From: Clostridia bacterium
GTDB taxonomy: Bacteria > Bacillota > Clostridia > Oscillospirales > CAG-272
Direction: 5' to 3'
DNA: 64,000 nucleotides
Assembly (NCBI GenBank): GCA_017520505.1
Contig: JAFXFN010000001.1
Span: 1 to 64,000 of the forward strand
Within the stretch, counting starts at the first letter, position 1, and each line of letters begins with the position of its first letter. Below the pieces are notes generated by a model. That model was not told the DNA's origin. It made no database searches and saw only the letters and a list, made by a program, of their open reading frames with translations. The position numbers were made by a program, and so were the translations under genes. Below, in pieces: positions 7,701 to 15,957 of this stretch.

Positions 7701-7910
7701 AAGCTCTGCCACAAGATCGTCAGCTTTGTCAGCGTGTATCGTCAGCTTAACGGGTGAAAGCAAGTCAAGTGAGAAGATTCCCATAATGCTCTTACCGTTA
7801 ACAAGATATCTGCCGGAAGCTACGTCAACTTCATACTCATACTTCGTGAGTGTTGCAACGAAAGCGTAGACCTTGTCGATCGTATCGAGTTTAATGTCTA
7901 AACTTATCAT
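7683..7910 (-). CDS. HPr-family protein lacking the phospho-histidine
   Basis: A 75-residue protein with the HPr fold pattern. The Ser46 region is present as NGKSIMGIFSL (S41), but the N-terminal segment that normally carries GIHARPA with the catalytic His15 is replaced by LDTIDKVYAF. It therefore cannot accept phosphate from enzyme I. It resembles Crh, the regulatory HPr paralogue of bacilli, in keeping the regulatory serine and losing the histidine, which suggests a role in carbon catabolite signalling rather than sugar transport. It has a strong AGGAGG site, its own promoter (7943-7972) and a terminator. No hprK or PTS gene is nearby. Confidence 0.75.
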   Translation of the reverse strand: MISLDIKLDTIDKVYAFVATLTKYEYEVDVASGRYLVNGKSIMGIFSLDLLSPVKLTIHADKADDLVAELAPYMA

Positions 7911-7942
7911 AATACTACCTCCTTTTCATATTTTTCAGTAGT

Positions 7943-7972
7943 ATTTTAACACGGATAACGGACTCTTGTCAA
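7943..7972 (-). promoter_or_regulatory. promoter of the HPr-like gene
   Basis: Minus strand TTGACA (7972-7967), an 18-base spacer and TAAAAT (7948-7943), about 33 bases before the start codon. Confidence 0.7.
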
Positions 7973-8035
7973 TAGTAAAATCTACAAAAATACACGTTTT
8001 TCTACAGCCTTCGCATATACATTATGTGCATTTGC

Positions 8036-9160
8036 TCACGTCTTCTTTTTATTTCTGAAATATTGGTAATAATTGCACCTTATCATACCGTTGTAAAGAC
8101 GGCGTACGGAATCGGCACGGCGGCCGTACAACCGCTGAAAATCCTCACACGAGGATATTACGTATATCTGCCACGAGCCGAGGCTCTGCCAAGCCTTGCC
8201 CATATTTCTGTAAAGGGCTTCGACCTCGTCTGCCGACATAAGTCTCTCCCCGTACGGAGGATTGCAAACCACCGTTCCCCGTCTGTCATACGTTTCGATG
8301 GTCAAAGCGTCACGGCAAAACACCTTTATATATTTTTCCATTCCTGCACGTTTCACATTTGCATTTGTGATTTCAACACATTCGGGGGAAATATCCGAGG
8401 CGAAGGCTTCAAAACTGCAATCACGTATGATTTTATCGTTTGCCTCCGTCACCGCATCGTACCAGCACTTTTTCGGTATCTGCGGAAAATTTTCCGAGAT
8501 AAACTCACGGTTAAGCCCCGGCGCTGTGTTCGTCATAAGCATCGCCGCTTCTATCGGTATCGTACCCGAACCGCAGAACGGATCCCAGAAAAGCACGTCA
8601 TCTCTTGTATGCGCAAGCTTAACGAGGGCGGCGGCAAGCGTTTCTCTTATCGGCGCTTCGTTTGACGTCGGACGGTAGCCTCTTTTATGCAAGGGCGTAC
8701 CAGATGTATCTATCATTATGTGGACATTGTCTTTGAGAATGAAGAATTCTATCTGATATTTAACGCCCGTTTCCTCAAAATACGAAATACCGTATTTTGA
8801 TTTCAAACGCTCTACACACGCTTTTTTGATTATGCTCTGACAGTCGGGTATAGAATAAAGTGTCGAGCGTATACTGTGTCCTTTAACGGGGAAAGCATCG
8901 TCTTTACCGACAAATTCCTCAAGCGGTAACGCTTTTACACCGTCAAAAAGCTCCGTAAAGGTACGTGCTTCAAATTCACCGAGGAGAATAAGAACACGCT
9001 GGGCATATCTTAAATTTATATTGAGTCTCGGTATATCCGTTACGTCACCGTCAAATATTACCCTGCCGTCGAGCGTTTGCACACGTTTGAGTCCGAGGGA
9101 GTCAATTTCCTCATTTACAAGCTTTTCTATGCCGAAAAGGCACGTTGCAACGAAACGCAT
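8036..9160 (-). CDS. THUMP-domain 23S rRNA (guanine-N2) methyltransferase, RlmL/YpsC type
   Basis: A 374-residue SAM-dependent methyltransferase expected to make m2G on 23S rRNA. The N-terminal THUMP region (about 45-155) precedes a class I methyltransferase domain with motif I WDPFCGSGTIPIEAA and the catalytic NPPY motif in VVCNPPYGERL. The length matches the YpsC/RlmL-N family. Its ATG overlaps the TGA of the upstream ASRT gene by one base (TGATG), indicating translational coupling. It is the last gene of a six-gene operon starting at 13242. Confidence 0.9.
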   Translation of the reverse strand: MRFVATCLFGIEKLVNEEIDSLGLKRVQTLDGRVIFDGDVTDIPRLNINLRYAQRVLILLGEFEARTFTELFDGVKALPLEEFVGKDDAFPVKGHSIRSTLYSIPDCQSIIKKACVERLKSKYGISYFEETGVKYQIEFFILKDNVHIMIDTSGTPLHKRGYRPTSNEAPIRETLAAALVKLAHTRDDVLFWDPFCGSGTIPIEAAMLMTNTAPGLNREFISENFPQIPKKCWYDAVTEANDKIIRDCSFEAFASDISPECVEITNANVKRAGMEKYIKVFCRDALTIETYDRRGTVVCNPPYGERLMSADEVEALYRNMGKAWQSLGSWQIYVISSCEDFQRLYGRRADSVRRLYNGMIRCNYYQYFRNKKKT

Positions 9161-9528
9161 CAGTCAACGGGATATGCCATCGTGGTCATAAGTGCCATTT
9201 CGACCTCGGATGTGTCAAGACGGCTGTACTGAACAACGATGTTTACGTTTGATTCAACGAGTGCGGCATAGGGTGTGTCACGGGGGATAAGCTCACCCTT
9301 TTCATTTGTCATCTTATCCATTCTGATGTGGTGCGTTCTTTTAGCACCGCATTTCGAAGAAAAGCCGAGCACGGGCTCTCTGTTTTCAAAAAACAGAGTA
9401 AGCTTTATTTCAGCATCCTCATCGGTCGTATTTATAACGCATATAGCTTCGTGGCTGACACTTGCGTTTTTTGAAACAGAATTCAAAAAGCAATCGGGTA
9501 TAAGCCATGTCTTTTTTCCGTAATTCAT
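9160..9528 (-). CDS. ASRT-family protein (Anabaena sensory rhodopsin transducer-like)
   Basis: A 122-residue beta-sandwich protein matching the ASRT family in order: GKKTWLIPDCFL near the start, then VSHEAICVINTTDEDAEIKL, a FEDREP-type segment (FFENREPV), HHIRMDKM, IPRDTPYAALVES and VVQYSRLDTSEVEMALMTTM at the end. In Anabaena the tetramer couples to a rhodopsin; most relatives live in non-photosynthetic bacteria and have been suggested to bind sugars or DNA. No rhodopsin or chemotaxis gene is seen here. It lies between murI and the methyltransferase in a wall/translation operon, 13 bases after murI and overlapping the next gene by one base. Confidence 0.8.
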   Translation of the reverse strand: MNYGKKTWLIPDCFLNSVSKNASVSHEAICVINTTDEDAEIKLTLFFENREPVLGFSSKCGAKRTHHIRMDKMTNEKGELIPRDTPYAALVESNVNIVVQYSRLDTSEVEMALMTTMAYPVD

Positions 9529-9541
9529 TTTGTATTCCTCA

Positions 9542-10354
9542 TCATTCTATATCGATTTTTTTGATTTCTCCGCCAAGCGCACCGCCCATAAAAACTGCGG
9601 CGCAGGTGTCAAAGTTGTTCGGCACGTCACTTACAAAATACTCTGTAAGTCCATTTTTTTCATCGCAAAGCATATTTTCCCTCATCAAATACTCCGCAAG
9701 GCTTACCGCCGCCTCAGCACCCGAATTTATCAGAGTAAGGTCGGGATATATTTCACTTATTTTCTCCGACAAAAGCGGAAAGTGTGTACAGCCTAAAATG
9801 ACCGTATCAACTCCCGTACTCACAAGCGGGGACATATAATGCTTTATTGCGTGATATGCAATTTCAGTATCTATCAGATTGTTTTCAACGATAGGCACAA
9901 GAAGCGGACACGCCGTTTTGTATACCTCATAATCGCCGAGGGCTGACAGCTTCGTTTCGAAAACACCGCTTTTGACGGTTGCCCCCGTACCCATAACACC
10001 GATCTTGCCGTTTTTCGTGGCGGCTGATGCCGAGCGTGATGCGCTGTCAATAATCCCGAAAAGCGGAACGGAGCAGGTATCTTTTATTCTTTCAAGCGCT
10101 ATTGCCGACACAGTACCGCAGGCGGCAAGTATCGCTTTGACGTTATGCTCCTGCAAAAAACGAACGTCGGAGGCGGCATATTCAGTTATTTTTTCTTCGC
10201 TTCTCGTACCGTAGGGCGTTCTTCCCGTGTCGCCGAAGTAGACGAAATGTTCGTTTGGCAACAGCTTTTTCAGTTCCTTTAGTGCGCACAGACCGCCAAG
10301 ACCGCTGTCAAAAACACCGATGGGGCGGTTGTCTTTCAAGCCTGCCTTCATCAT
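9542..10354 (-). CDS. murI: glutamate racemase
   Basis: A 270-residue cytosolic enzyme making D-glutamate for peptidoglycan. The family signatures are intact: PIGVFDSGLGG (11-21, catalytic Asp16), GDTGRTPYG (41-49), AACGTVSA with catalytic Cys79, and GCTHFPLL with Cys189 and His191. The start codon overlaps the ddl stop (ATGA), so the two wall-precursor genes are coupled. A second ATG follows immediately; either may be used. Confidence 0.95.
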   Translation of the reverse strand: MMKAGLKDNRPIGVFDSGLGGLCALKELKKLLPNEHFVYFGDTGRTPYGTRSEEKITEYAASDVRFLQEHNVKAILAACGTVSAIALERIKDTCSVPLFGIIDSASRSASAATKNGKIGVMGTGATVKSGVFETKLSALGDYEVYKTACPLLVPIVENNLIDTEIAYHAIKHYMSPLVSTGVDTVILGCTHFPLLSEKISEIYPDLTLINSGAEAAVSLAEYLMRENMLCDEKNGLTEYFVSDVPNNFDTCAAVFMGGALGGEIKKIDIE

Positions 10355-11388
10355 TCAAGCGCAAATTTGATAAGTCCGTCGATTATTTCCGAATCGGTCA
10401 TACCGCTGTTTTTCATAAGTGACGGATACATTGAAATGTTCGTAAATCCGGGGAAAGTGTTGATTTCATTGAACACGATATTTTCATTCTTGTCAACGAA
10501 GAAGTCAACACGTGAAAGCCCACGGCAGCCGAGTGCTCTGAAAATACGGAGTGCGTATTCTCTTACAGCATTTGCACATTTATCGGATATTCTTGCAGGG
10601 ATGTAATACGATGCCGTATCGTTTTTATATTTCGTTTCATAGTCGTAAAATTCAGCGCCGGGGTTAATTTCACCGCAGACGGATGATGTCGGATCGTCAT
10701 TTCCGAAAACTGCGACCTCAATTTCTTTTGCGGTTATATATTCCTCGATAAGCGCTTCGCCGCCGTACTTTATTGCATCAGCAAGTGCTTTTTCAAGCTC
10801 GCTTTCGTCGTTTACCTTTGATGCGCCGACCGATGAGCCTGCGGAAACAGGCTTAACGAACACAGGGTACGTAAACTTATTTTTTACGTCCTCAAACACC
10901 TCTGCCTTGTGGCGCAAAAATCTTCTTTGTCTTATGTGAAGATATTTTGTAACGGGCACTCCCCAGTTTTCGGCAACGAGCTTCGTCAGATATTTGTTCA
11001 TTGAAGCATCAGACGCCGTCACACCGCACCCTACGTACTTGATGCCGCAGGTGTCAAGAAGTCCCTGAAGACGTCCGTCCTCGCAAAATTCACCGTGAAG
11101 CACGGGAAGCACGACGTCGCACGGCAGTTTTCCGTCGGGAGTAAAAAATCCTTCTCCGCACAGGCTGACCGACACGGGTGTTATATCACCGTTTTTCCAC
11201 GTGTTATTTTTGATGCTTGCATCGTCGCCGCGGTAAAGATACCATTTTCCCTCTTTGTCGATGCCTATTTTATGTACGTTATACTTTTCACCGTCGATGG
11301 CGGAAAGCACGTTACAAGCGCTTGACAAGGATACTTCATATTCAGAGGAGCGTCCTCCGAAAAGTACGCATAGTTCTGTTTTTTTCAT
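10351..11388 (-). CDS. ddl: D-alanine--D-alanine ligase
   Basis: A 345-residue ATP-grasp enzyme joining two D-alanines for the pentapeptide. The start MKKTELCVLFGGRSSEYEVS is the family N-terminus; FVKPVSAGSSVGASKV is the ATP-binding loop and NEINTFPGFTNISMYPS the metal and D-Ala binding end. The FTNISMYPS ending is of the Ddl type; a VanA-like D-lactate preference is not suggested. The ATG at 11388 has a GAAAGAG site; a GTG at 11397 overlapping the prmC stop (GTGA) is an alternative adding three residues. The neighbour murI supplies the same pathway. Confidence 0.93.
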   Translation of the reverse strand: MKKTELCVLFGGRSSEYEVSLSSACNVLSAIDGEKYNVHKIGIDKEGKWYLYRGDDASIKNNTWKNGDITPVSVSLCGEGFFTPDGKLPCDVVLPVLHGEFCEDGRLQGLLDTCGIKYVGCGVTASDASMNKYLTKLVAENWGVPVTKYLHIRQRRFLRHKAEVFEDVKNKFTYPVFVKPVSAGSSVGASKVNDESELEKALADAIKYGGEALIEEYITAKEIEVAVFGNDDPTSSVCGEINPGAEFYDYETKYKNDTASYYIPARISDKCANAVREYALRIFRALGCRGLSRVDFFVDKNENIVFNEINTFPGFTNISMYPSLMKNSGMTDSEIIDGLIKFALE

Positions 11389-11393
11389 ATTAT

Positions 11394-12206
11394 TCACTCT
11401 TTCAGTAATGCAACACGGTCAAGTCCGTTTATGTCGCATTTTATTTTGCAGTTTAATCCGAGGGTGTCTGCAAGTGTTTTCATCTTTTCGCCCTCGTCAT
11501 ACCCTATCTCAAATATTATATTCACGCCACGGGTAAAATGATCACGTGATTTTTCTATAATTTTACGGTAAAAGTCCATACCGTCAAAACCGCCGTCAAG
11601 GGCAATTCTCGGTTCTTTTAAAACCTGCTTTGACAGAGCTTTGATGTCTTCTGTCGGAATGTACGGCGGATTTGACACGATAAGGTCAAATTTACCGAGA
11701 GTATTCCAGCAAGCATCGGACATAACATCAAATTCAAGTGCCTTGAATCTTTCACAAACTCCAAGTCTTTCACCGTTTATTTTTGTAACGTCAAGTGCGT
11801 CCTTTGAAATATCAAGAAGCACGCCTTTTGTATTTTCGCACTCACACAAAAGCGTAAGGCCGATACAGCCTGAGCCCGTGCAGATGTCGGCAAAGACACC
11901 GCCACCTTTAAGTTCCTTAACAGCATATTCCACCACACATTCCGTATCAAAGCGCGGAATAAGCACGCGGGAATCAACAAAAAACTCACGTGTATAGAAA
12001 AAAGCGGAGTTTAAAATATACTGTAAAGGCTCACCCTCACTTAGTTGGGTGAGCCTCTTTTCTGTCTTTTCAAGATTCTCGGGAGAAATTTCATCGTTGC
12101 CCGACAAAAGCAGATGCGCTCTGTCAATTCCAAGCGTGTGACAAATTATCTCCTCACCGTCGAAGCCGAAGTGCTTGTATTTTTGTCTTAACTCAAATAT
12201 TTTCAC
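11394..12206 (-). CDS. prmC: peptide chain release factor N5-glutamine methyltransferase
   Basis: A 270-residue SAM enzyme methylating the GGQ glutamine of release factors. It has an N-terminal helical domain, then LIPRFDTE (82-89), SAM motif DICTGSGCIG (107-116) and the catalytic SNPPYIP (178-184) that holds the glutamine amide. The length is normal. It overlaps the DUF1385 gene by 14 bases and nearly touches ddl. In many Clostridia this pair follows prfA and rpmE, which are not in this window. Confidence 0.93.
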   Translation of the reverse strand: MKIFELRQKYKHFGFDGEEIICHTLGIDRAHLLLSGNDEISPENLEKTEKRLTQLSEGEPLQYILNSAFFYTREFFVDSRVLIPRFDTECVVEYAVKELKGGGVFADICTGSGCIGLTLLCECENTKGVLLDISKDALDVTKINGERLGVCERFKALEFDVMSDACWNTLGKFDLIVSNPPYIPTEDIKALSKQVLKEPRIALDGGFDGMDFYRKIIEKSRDHFTRGVNIIFEIGYDEGEKMKTLADTLGLNCKIKCDINGLDRVALLKE

Positions 12207-13242
12207 TGTCGGATAAGCTCTTATCGTCTGTTTCTTCGGACATTTCTTGTTCTTCCTCTTTTATTTCCTCGGGAAATTCAGCAGGGAGAGCTGCCTTTAT
12301 TGCGGCTATTGCACATTCTATCTGCTTGTCGTCAGGCTCTTTCGTCGTAATGCGCTGTACCCAAAGACCGGGAACGGAAAGAATATTCGTCACGGGGTTG
12401 GGATGCTTGCCTGCAAGCATAATAAACTCAAAGCCAAGACCTACGGAAAGCGGAACGAGAAGAATTTTAAGTCCTGTACGAAGCAGCATATTGTCACTCG
12501 GCAGGAATATACCGATAATGATACCGAGCAAGATCATCATAAACATAAAGCTCGTACCGCATCTGGGGTGATAGCGTGACTGCTTTCTTACGTTTTCAAC
12601 CGTCAGATCAAGTCCCTTTTCGTAGCAGAAAACACTCTTATGCTCTGCGCCGTGATATTGGAACGTGCGCTTGATGTCATTCATAAGAGATACAAGCGAA
12701 AGATACGCAACGAAGATAACTATCTTCAGAAGTCCCTCGATAACGCTTACCCAATATCCGTCGATGCCAAAATCACCGCCGCTTATTTTGTTAACCACCC
12801 AGTCAAGTCCTGCCGTCGTTGCCGTGGGAAGCACGGTGAACAGAAGAAGTGCAAGCAAAAGTCCCAAAATCGTGCTTATGACCATAATAAACGTCATAAT
12901 ACCCTTGCCGAACTTTTTCATCAGCCACTTTTCAAATTTCGACATTTCCTCTTCCTCGTCAATGCCGAGAGCCTCAGTTGAAACGCTGAGCGTTTTATAA
13001 GAAAGTATCATCATTTCAACGAAATTGACAATACCTCTCAAAAGCGGAATGTTGAGTATTTTGTACTTTTTACGTACCGATACAAACTTATCCTTTGTGA
13101 GCTTTATGCTGCCGTCAGGCATACGGGAGGCGATAGCCATATCATCTCCGCTTTTCATCATTACGCCCTCAATGACGGCTTGACCGCCGACCTTGCCGAG
13201 ACGGCAAGCAAGCGGATCTTTATTTTTTTCTTTGTCTGCCAT
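12193..13242 (-). CDS. DUF1385 (YqhQ-like) membrane protein
   Basis: About 349 residues. The family hallmark GGQAVIEGVMMKSGDDMAIA is near the N-terminus, and RGIVNFVEMM lies before the first membrane segment. Four or five hydrophobic helices follow; between them sits the conserved YHGAEHKSVFCYE segment and a PRCGTSF motif, suggestive of a metal-binding face. The C-terminal 40 residues are strongly acidic. The biochemical function of the family is unknown, but its co-occurrence with prmC is conserved in Firmicutes. Start choice: ATG at 13242 (GGATTGG upstream); an ATG at 13260 has no ribosome site. First gene of the operon running to 8036. Confidence 0.85.
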   Translation of the reverse strand: MADKEKNKDPLACRLGKVGGQAVIEGVMMKSGDDMAIASRMPDGSIKLTKDKFVSVRKKYKILNIPLLRGIVNFVEMMILSYKTLSVSTEALGIDEEEEMSKFEKWLMKKFGKGIMTFIMVISTILGLLLALLLFTVLPTATTAGLDWVVNKISGGDFGIDGYWVSVIEGLLKIVIFVAYLSLVSLMNDIKRTFQYHGAEHKSVFCYEKGLDLTVENVRKQSRYHPRCGTSFMFMMILLGIIIGIFLPSDNMLLRTGLKILLVPLSVGLGFEFIMLAGKHPNPVTNILSVPGLWVQRITTKEPDDKQIECAIAAIKAALPAEFPEEIKEEEQEMSEETDDKSLSDSENI

Positions 13243-13281
13243 TTTACCAATCCATTTCAATATTTAATATTACAATTTTAC

Positions 13282-13307
13282 ACCCTTAATATATATAAAT
13301 TAAGGGT
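13282..13307. terminator. hairpin between galK and the DUF1385 operon
   Basis: acccttaat (13282-13290) and attaagggt (13299-13307) form an AT-rich stem just beyond the galK stop. The T-run is on the plus-strand side (TATTTTTG), so termination of galK on the minus strand would be weak. Confidence 0.4.
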
Positions 13308-13329
13308 ATTTTTGTTAATATTATGTCTT

Positions 13330-14595
13330 TTATATTTTGACAGCACCGTATTTTCTTATATTCAGCACGGCACAAGCGCCATCTCCGAACACTCTGTCCA
13401 TCTGCTTTTTGTATTCCTCTGCCTTTTCCTTCGGCAAAAATACCTGTATCGTGCCTGCAAATCCGCCGCCGTGAACACGTGCGGAATACTTTTCGCCCTC
13501 AAGCAGCTTGCGTGTAAGACAAAGTCCGAGCGCAATTCCCTGATTTTCGGGGTTATGCTGGGGATAGATGTTCTGCAAATACAGCTCACTTGAATTGCAC
13601 GATGCGTTTTCAAAGCCCAAAAATGCGTCGATGTCGTTATTTTCAAGTGCTTTTTTCATACCCTTTACACGCTTACATTCATCATAGAAGTGAACGGCAC
13701 GCATAACGGCTCTGTCACCGCAGGACTTCTTTATTTCGGGGAGCTTTTCGTAAAAATCTTCCTCGCTGACATCGGCTAAAATATTACCGCCGAGGTATTT
13801 TGCCACAGACTTCATTTCACCGGGGATCGCCGCATAGTCGTTGTCAAGACCTGCGTGGCTTCCGAACGTATTTACAATACACATAACGTAACCAAACGTG
13901 TCGGGGGCAAATTCCTTTTGCTCAATAACAGGGGGCGATGTCTTGAAATCTATGTAAACGAAGCCGCCGTAGGCACAAGCGACCTGGTCCATAAGTCCGC
14001 AGGGCTTGCCGTAGTAGACATTTTCTGCAAATCTTGATATTTCGGCTATCTTGACAGCGGACACCTCGCCGTCATTGTAGAAATGCGAAAGAATATTTCC
14101 GACCATATCCTCAAAAGCCGCAGAGGAGGAAAGTCCCGAGCCCTTTGCAACGTCTGACGTCGTATATGCACAGAAGCCGCCTATATTAAAGCCGTTATCC
14201 TCAAAGCCCTTGCAAACACCTCTGATAAGTGAAAGCGATCTGCCCGTTTCAGCTTCATTTACCGAAAGGTCGGATATGTCGCAAACGTCCTCGTCAAAGC
14301 CGTGGCTCTTAATGCGGACCGTCTTATCGTTCATCTTTGCGGCAACAGCGATTATGTCAACGCTTACTGACGAAGCAAGCACACAGCCTCCGTTATGGTC
14401 TGTGTGGTTTCCGAGCACCTCGCTTCTGCCGGGAACGGAGAAAAGCTCGCAGTCAAGCGCACCGTAAAGCTTTTCAAATTCACCTACTGCCGCTGTAAAT
14501 CTTTTCTTTGCCGAATCTATATCCGTGTAGATACGTGAAAATCTTTCATCGTATTCACCGTTTTGTATTGCCTTTATCAGTTCTGTTGTTACCAT
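13330..14595 (-). CDS. galK: galactokinase
   Basis: A 421-residue GHMP kinase phosphorylating galactose at C1. The sugar-binding signature GRSEVLGNHTDHNGG (56-70) and the ATP loop GSGLSSSAAF (151-160) are intact, and HGGGFAGTIQVF near the C-terminus is the third GHMP motif. No galT or galE is adjacent; a GH36 alpha-galactosidase lies 46 kb away. A strong AAGGAGAGAGG site precedes the ATG. The upstream HEPN frame runs 41 bases into this gene, implying coupled translation. Confidence 0.95.
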   Translation of the reverse strand: MVTTELIKAIQNGEYDERFSRIYTDIDSAKKRFTAAVGEFEKLYGALDCELFSVPGRSEVLGNHTDHNGGCVLASSVSVDIIAVAAKMNDKTVRIKSHGFDEDVCDISDLSVNEAETGRSLSLIRGVCKGFEDNGFNIGGFCAYTTSDVAKGSGLSSSAAFEDMVGNILSHFYNDGEVSAVKIAEISRFAENVYYGKPCGLMDQVACAYGGFVYIDFKTSPPVIEQKEFAPDTFGYVMCIVNTFGSHAGLDNDYAAIPGEMKSVAKYLGGNILADVSEEDFYEKLPEIKKSCGDRAVMRAVHFYDECKRVKGMKKALENNDIDAFLGFENASCNSSELYLQNIYPQHNPENQGIALGLCLTRKLLEGEKYSARVHGGGFAGTIQVFLPKEKAEEYKKQMDRVFGDGACAVLNIRKYGAVKI

Positions 14596-15019
14596 TTTCC
14601 TCTCTCCTTAAATCATTTTCTATCTGCTTCAACGTGAAATCAAAAAGTCTTTTTGCCGAGCGTATAAGATACTCAAGCTTATTTTTAGTTATATCAAGCG
14701 GTTTGTCGGGCGGATACCTCGTCTGAATGTAATAGTTATTCGTTTCTATACATTCATCTATCCACTGTTCAAACTCACGGTATTTACCCGAAAGCTTACG
14801 GCACAAAAATATTATGTTGTGACCGTCCGGGGCATAGCCGTCCTCGTAAAGAAAATACGCCTTGAGTGTTTTTTCTATTGCCTGCTGACAGTGGAATGCA
14901 GAGCAAAGATACGTTTCCTCTTTATCCGAAAGATCAAGTGCGGCAGTTATGTCAGCCTCTGCATAATCGAGCCAATCGTAGTATCTTCTGCTGTCGGATG
15001 TATTACTTCGTCTTCCCAT
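14555..15019 (-). CDS. HEPN domain protein (partner of the MNT protein)
   Basis: A 154-residue helical protein with the pfam HEPN pattern: DWLDYAEADI, FHCQQAIEKTLKAY (42-55), GHNIIFLCRKL (67-77) and NNYYIQTRYPPD (94-105). The canonical ribonuclease motif RX4-6H of HEPN toxins is not visible, so it may not cleave RNA. It overlaps the upstream MNT gene by 17 bases and galK by 41 bases. HEPN-MNT pairs include type VII toxin-antitoxin systems in which the MNT enzyme adenylylates the HEPN toxin; other pairs have no known toxic role. The ATG at 15019 is preferred; 15037 is possible. Confidence 0.8.
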   Translation of the reverse strand: MGRRSNTSDSRRYYDWLDYAEADITAALDLSDKEETYLCSAFHCQQAIEKTLKAYFLYEDGYAPDGHNIIFLCRKLSGKYREFEQWIDECIETNNYYIQTRYPPDKPLDITKNKLEYLIRSAKRLFDFTLKQIENDLRREENGNNRTDKGNTKR

Positions 15020-15320
15020 AGTACAGCCTTCCCACACGCAGAATACGGCTCACAAATGAGCCGGGATCCTTTGAAAATTTTTCAAAATCCTCAGGTGTAT
15101 ACAAAAAGATGTCAAACGGAACATCACAGTCCGTCTGCATATACGCCTTTTTCAAAAGGGCATTTCTGTCCTCTTCCTCAAATTCGGCAACGATGCACAC
15201 GTCAAAGTCCGTGACATATTCCATTTGCTGTGAATTGTATTTTACACCGAAAATATAGACGGCTTCGGCGTTAAAAACCTCTTTTATCTGCTCAACGGCA
15301 GGAATTATATTGTCATACAT
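15003..15320 (-). CDS. MNT-type minimal nucleotidyltransferase
   Basis: A 105-residue protein of the polymerase-beta nucleotidyltransferase fold. The catalytic carboxylates are in place: D38 and D40 (VTDFDVCIV) and D70 (VPFDIFLYTP). The usual GS motif that binds the nucleotide triphosphate is altered to GV (FGVKYNS, 24-30), so activity may be weakened. A CGGAGAA site precedes the ATG. It is first in a MNT-HEPN-galK unit. Confidence 0.8.
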   Translation of the reverse strand: MYDNIIPAVEQIKEVFNAEAVYIFGVKYNSQQMEYVTDFDVCIVAEFEEEDRNALLKKAYMQTDCDVPFDIFLYTPEDFEKFSKDPGSFVSRILRVGRLYYGKTK

Positions 15321-15381
15321 ATTTTTTCTCCGTACTAAAATATGATCGAAATGAATACTATATAATTGTTAGGGGGTTATT

Positions 15382-15957
15382 ATGACCGTTGATGAAAAAA
15401 TAACAAACGATACATTTAATAATAACGGTGCGGTATGCGGTATAAAAATACGCTGTCCGAAATTACTCGGTGCAAAATGCAGTAAAAAAATGAACGCATT
15501 TTTCGATGAATTGTGCCGTGATTTTACCGCCCTTGCAAAAAAGAAAGGGGGCGACGGCGATATTTTTTCGTTTGATTTCGTGTCAGTATATTCCACCGAC
15601 AGCCTTTGCAGTATTTTCTTTGAAAAAAGCGTAAGAAACGGACGGTACATCACGGCATATACACCGTTTTCCGTCACGTTTCTGCAAAAAAACGGCATTT
15701 TCATTCCGCTTTACCGTGCAGACACTTCACTGTCATCACGCTTTCAAGAAGTGAAAGGAATGGCAAAAAGAAATGGACTATCCATTTCATTTTCCGAATT
15801 TTCACGCTGCTATTACCTTAATGAAAACGGTGCTGTTATATACAGATCCGTTTTCGTCCCGAATAAGGAAATAAGAAAAACAAGCGAGTGCGTACGTAAA
15901 TTTTATATTTCTTCGGATGGATCAAGTCCGAGCTTATGCAAAACAGATACAAAATAA
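15382..15957 (+). CDS. hypothetical protein
   Basis: A 191-residue soluble protein with no family I can name firmly. The alternation of hydrophobic and charged segments and the phrases RCPKLLGAKCSKKMNAFFDE and YTPFSVTFLQKNGIFIPL are reminiscent of RsiV/DUF3298-type surface domains, but there is no signal peptide or anchor. TTAGGGGG precedes the ATG by about 6 bases. It is the only plus-strand gene among minus-strand neighbours, and its last 55 bases overlap the 3' end of rluD tail to tail. Confidence 0.6.
   Translation: MTVDEKITNDTFNNNGAVCGIKIRCPKLLGAKCSKKMNAFFDELCRDFTALAKKKGGDGDIFSFDFVSVYSTDSLCSIFFEKSVRNGRYITAYTPFSVTFLQKNGIFIPLYRADTSLSSRFQEVKGMAKRNGLSISFSEFSRCYYLNENGAVIYRSVFVPNKEIRKTSECVRKFYISSDGSSPSLCKTDTK

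Noticed and set aside
8024-8678. Two plus-strand frames of 213 and 138 codons opposite the RlmL-like gene.
   Set aside because: Both are antisense to a well-supported methyltransferase and encode no recognisable domain.
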